The position numbers were made by a program, and so were the translations under genes. A DNA stretch of 64,000 nucleotides from Ancylobacter defluvii (lineage in GTDB: Bacteria > Pseudomonadota > Alphaproteobacteria > Rhizobiales > Xanthobacteraceae), in contig NZ_JAHBGD010000013.1 in NCBI RefSeq assembly GCF_018390605.1, forward strand, positions 94,453 to 158,452. Direction: 5' to 3'. The notes below the pieces were generated by a model. It was not told the DNA's origin. It worked only from the letters and a program-made list of their open reading frames with translations, and did no database searches. Below, one piece after another: positions 62,084-64,000 of the stretch (within the stretch, counting starts at the first letter, position 1; every line of letters begins with the position of its first letter).

Positions 62084-63061
62084 ATGCCCCAGCTCCTCGT
62101 CCGCACCGAACGTTTTCCGATTGCCGGGCGCTTCACCATCGCCCGCGGCTCCAAGACCGAGGCGGCGGTCGTCGTGGCCGAGGTGCGGGATGGCATGCAT
62201 GTCGGGCGCGGTGAATGCGTGCCCTATCCGCGCTATGGCGAGAGCGTCGAGGCCACGGTCGCGACGCTGGAAGCCCTCGCCGACGCCGTTGCCGCCGGCC
62301 TCGACCGCCTCGCTTTGCAGCAGCGGCTCCCGCCCGGCGCCGCCCGCAACGCCCTCGACTGCGCCCTGTGGGATCTCGAGGCCAAGCGCAGCGGCCGCCG
62401 CGTCTTCGAACTCGCCGGCCTGCCGGAGCCGCAGCGCGTCGTCACCGCCTACACGATCAGCCTCGATACGCCGGAAGCCATGGCCGAGGCGGCCCGCGCC
62501 GCCGCCCGGCCGCTGCTCAAGCTGAAGCTCGGCGCTCCCGGCGACGCCGAGCGGCTGGCCGCCATCCGCGCCGCCGTGCCCACGAGCGAGTTGATCGTCG
62601 ATGCCAATGAGGGCTGGCGGGCCGAGGAGCTGGCGCTGCATTTCGACGCCTGCGCCCGCTCTGGTGTTACCCTGATCGAGCAGCCGCTGCCGGCCGGCGC
62701 CGATGCGGCGCTCGCCGACCTCCCGCGTCCCGTGCCGGTCTGCGCCGATGAGAGCGTGCACGGCCGCGACAGCCTCGCCGGGCTGGTCGGCCGCTACGAC
62801 GCCATCAACGTCAAGCTCGACAAGACCGGCGGGCTCACCGAGGCGCTGACATTGGCGCGCGAGGCCCGCGCCGCCGGGCTCGACATCATGGTGGGCTGCA
62901 TGGTGGCGACCTCGCTCGCCATGGCGCCGGCGCTGCTGCTCGCCGGCCTCGCCCGCATCGTCGATCTCGACGGCCCGCTGCTGCTGGCGCGAGACCGCGA
63001 GCCGGCGCTGCGCTATGAGGGCAGCCTCGTCTTTCCGCCGGCACCGGAACTGTGGGGCTGA
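62084..63061 (+). CDS. Dipeptide epimerase (L-Ala-D/L-Glu type), enolase superfamily
   Basis: The 325-residue product has the muconate-lactonizing subgroup layout: an N-terminal capping domain (TERFPIAGRFTIARGSKTEA), the catalytic KLKLG with Lys148, metal ligands in DANEGW, EQPL and ADES, and the second catalytic lysine in INVKLDKTGG (Lys244). Length and the KLDKTGG motif fit L-Ala-D/L-Glu epimerase (YcjG), used in recycling murein peptides. It is divergent from the Mla operon and convergent with the MFS gene. Other dipeptides could be the real substrate. Confidence 0.9.
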   Translation: MPQLLVRTERFPIAGRFTIARGSKTEAAVVVAEVRDGMHVGRGECVPYPRYGESVEATVATLEALADAVAAGLDRLALQQRLPPGAARNALDCALWDLEAKRSGRRVFELAGLPEPQRVVTAYTISLDTPEAMAEAARAAARPLLKLKLGAPGDAERLAAIRAAVPTSELIVDANEGWRAEELALHFDACARSGVTLIEQPLPAGADAALADLPRPVPVCADESVHGRDSLAGLVGRYDAINVKLDKTGGLTEALTLAREARAAGLDIMVGCMVATSLAMAPALLLAGLARIVDLDGPLLLARDREPALRYEGSLVFPPAPELWG

Positions 63062-63077
63062 ACCGCCCGGCCGGACC

Positions 63078-64000
63078 TCATCCTGCGTCCTGCGACCGCA
63101 GGCGATGGGTGAGCAGCGCCAGCACCGCGCCAACCGCGCCCAGCCCGGCCGACAGAAAGAAGGTCGCGGCGCCGATACGGCTCCACAGCGGCCCGGCTGC
63201 CAGCGTGGTCAGCGCCACGCCGATCGTCACGCCCCAGGTCGCCATCGCCTGCAGGCTCGCCCCGCGACCGGCCGGGGCGTAGCGCGCCACCAGCTCCACC
63301 ATACCGAGATAGGTGCAGGCGAAGGTGCCGGCATGCAGCGTCTGCAGCAGCGGCAGCAGCGCCGCCGGCGGATCGAGGCCCATCGCGGCGAAGCGGACCA
63401 CCACGCAAAGCCCGCCCAGCGCGATCAGCCGCGCCGGCCCAAGCCGCGCGGTCAGCCGGGTGCCGAAATGGAACAGTGCCACCTCCGCCATCACCCCCAC
63501 CGCCCACAGTCCGCCGATGGCGCCGCCGCTCAGGCCCTGGGACTGCCAGTGCAGCGAGGAGAAGGCGTAGAGCACGCCGTGCGAGCCCTGCACCAGCGCC
63601 GCCGCGCCGAGACCGAGCAGCAGCACGGGCGGGATGCGCCCGCCGGCGGTCTCCCGTCGCGAGCCCGGCATCGCGGCTTCCTCCAGTGGCAGCGCCAGCA
63701 GCGCGCAGGCGAAGCATCCCGCCACGATCAGCCAGAGGATGCCGTCGCCGGGAAACGCCCCAAGCACCGCGCCACCCACGATGCTGCCGCCGATGAAGCT
63801 GATCGAACCCCAGAGCCGCGTGCGGCCATAGTCGAGGCCGATCGCCCGGCGTCGCGCCACCGTATAGGCGTCGAGCACCGGCAGCGTCGGCTGCCAGAAC
63901 ACCGAGGCGAGGCCTAGCGCCGCCAGCAACGTCCACGGCCCCGGCGCCGCCAGCACCGCGAGGAAGCACAGCGCCGAGGCGAGCGAATACAGGATCACCG
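63078..64000 (-). CDS. MFS transporter (partial, N-terminus beyond right edge)
   Basis: About 307 residues of an MFS protein run off the right edge; the start and probably the first two or three helices are missing. Visible are ten or so hydrophobic helices, the loop between helices with RRRAIGLDYGRTRLWGSISFIGGSI, and the second-half features typical of the 3-phenylpropionate/LacY-like group (HcaT, MFS_1_like). The loop RLWGSISFI is characteristic of that group. The final residues are THRLRSQDAG. Substrate unknown. A GTG near 63998 that opens the visible frame is almost certainly internal. Confidence 0.85.
   Translation of the reverse strand, partial: VILYSLASALCFLAVLAAPGPWTLLAALGLASVFWQPTLPVLDAYTVARRRAIGLDYGRTRLWGSISFIGGSIVGGAVLGAFPGDGILWLIVAGCFACALLALPLEEAAMPGSRRETAGGRIPPVLLLGLGAAALVQGSHGVLYAFSSLHWQSQGLSGGAIGGLWAVGVMAEVALFHFGTRLTARLGPARLIALGGLCVVVRFAAMGLDPPAALLPLLQTLHAGTFACTYLGMVELVARYAPAGRGASLQAMATWGVTIGVALTTLAAGPLWSRIGAATFFLSAGLGAVGAVLALLTHRLRSQDAG

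Overview
The window is GC-rich chromosomal DNA from an alphaproteobacterium, almost certainly of the order Hyphomicrobiales (Rhizobiales); the gene content fits a Xanthobacteraceae-like genome but the family is a guess. The order-level call rests on a giant growth-pole-ring (GPR/RgsE-type) protein, an LdtR-like MarR regulator, a CckA hybrid kinase, an ATP12-type chaperone, a DksA with a single cysteine, a glnB-glnA pair behind a sigma-54 promoter, and the classic tig-clpP-clpX-lon-hupB and glyA-nrdR-ribD-ribE-ribH-nusB-thiL gene orders. I see no insertion sequences, prophage, CRISPR array or rRNA.

Layout. 1-1.5 kb: the start of a DadA-like FAD oxidoreductase (cut by the left edge) and a polar amino acid binding protein. 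1.6-7.5 kb (minus): one-carbon, riboflavin and thiamine block with NrdR and NusB. 7.7-9.9 kb (minus): metallophosphatase, ATP12 chaperone, HAD phosphatase. 10.0-19.6 kb (minus): tRNA-Val, HU, Lon, ClpX, ClpP, trigger factor, tRNA-Leu and the NAD(P)HX repair enzyme, i.e. a protein quality-control block. 19.9-21.8 kb (plus): glnB-glnA. 21.9-26.3 kb: diguanylate cyclase, rplM-rpsI, thioesterase, CoA-binding protein, unknown exported protein. 26.6-31 kb (plus): O-acetylhomoserine sulfhydrylase, a DUF1127 peptide, trmFO and an unusual kinase fused to an acyl-CoA-ligase-like C-terminal domain.

31-36.4 kb is the most accessory-looking part. A LysR regulator is divergent from a tight five-gene operon: two short-chain dehydrogenases, a creatininase-family amidohydrolase and two different arginase/agmatinase-family ureohydrolases. 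A perfect 16-bp palindrome lies in the divergent promoter. The combination suggests breakdown of a guanidino compound, perhaps a cyclic one, and is the best candidate here for an undescribed pathway.

36.5-50.1 kb: dps, ldtR-like regulator, pgm, pgi, cckA, an orphan fliO with a long tail, dksA, a MipA/OmpV porin-like protein, a SixA-like phosphatase and the ycjX-ycjF pair. 50.5-57.4 kb: a 2Fe-2S ferredoxin divergent from the 2055-residue GPR protein, whose middle is made of exact 22- and 33-residue repeats. 57.5-61.8 kb (minus): a frameshifted small gene and an Mla-type lipid ABC transporter (mlaE-mlaF-mlaD-lipoprotein). 62.1-64 kb: dipeptide epimerase and an MFS transporter cut by the right edge.

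Most single-gene calls rest on recognised family motifs in the translated sequence. Substrates for the 32-36 kb cluster, the kinase fusion and the exported protein are inference only.
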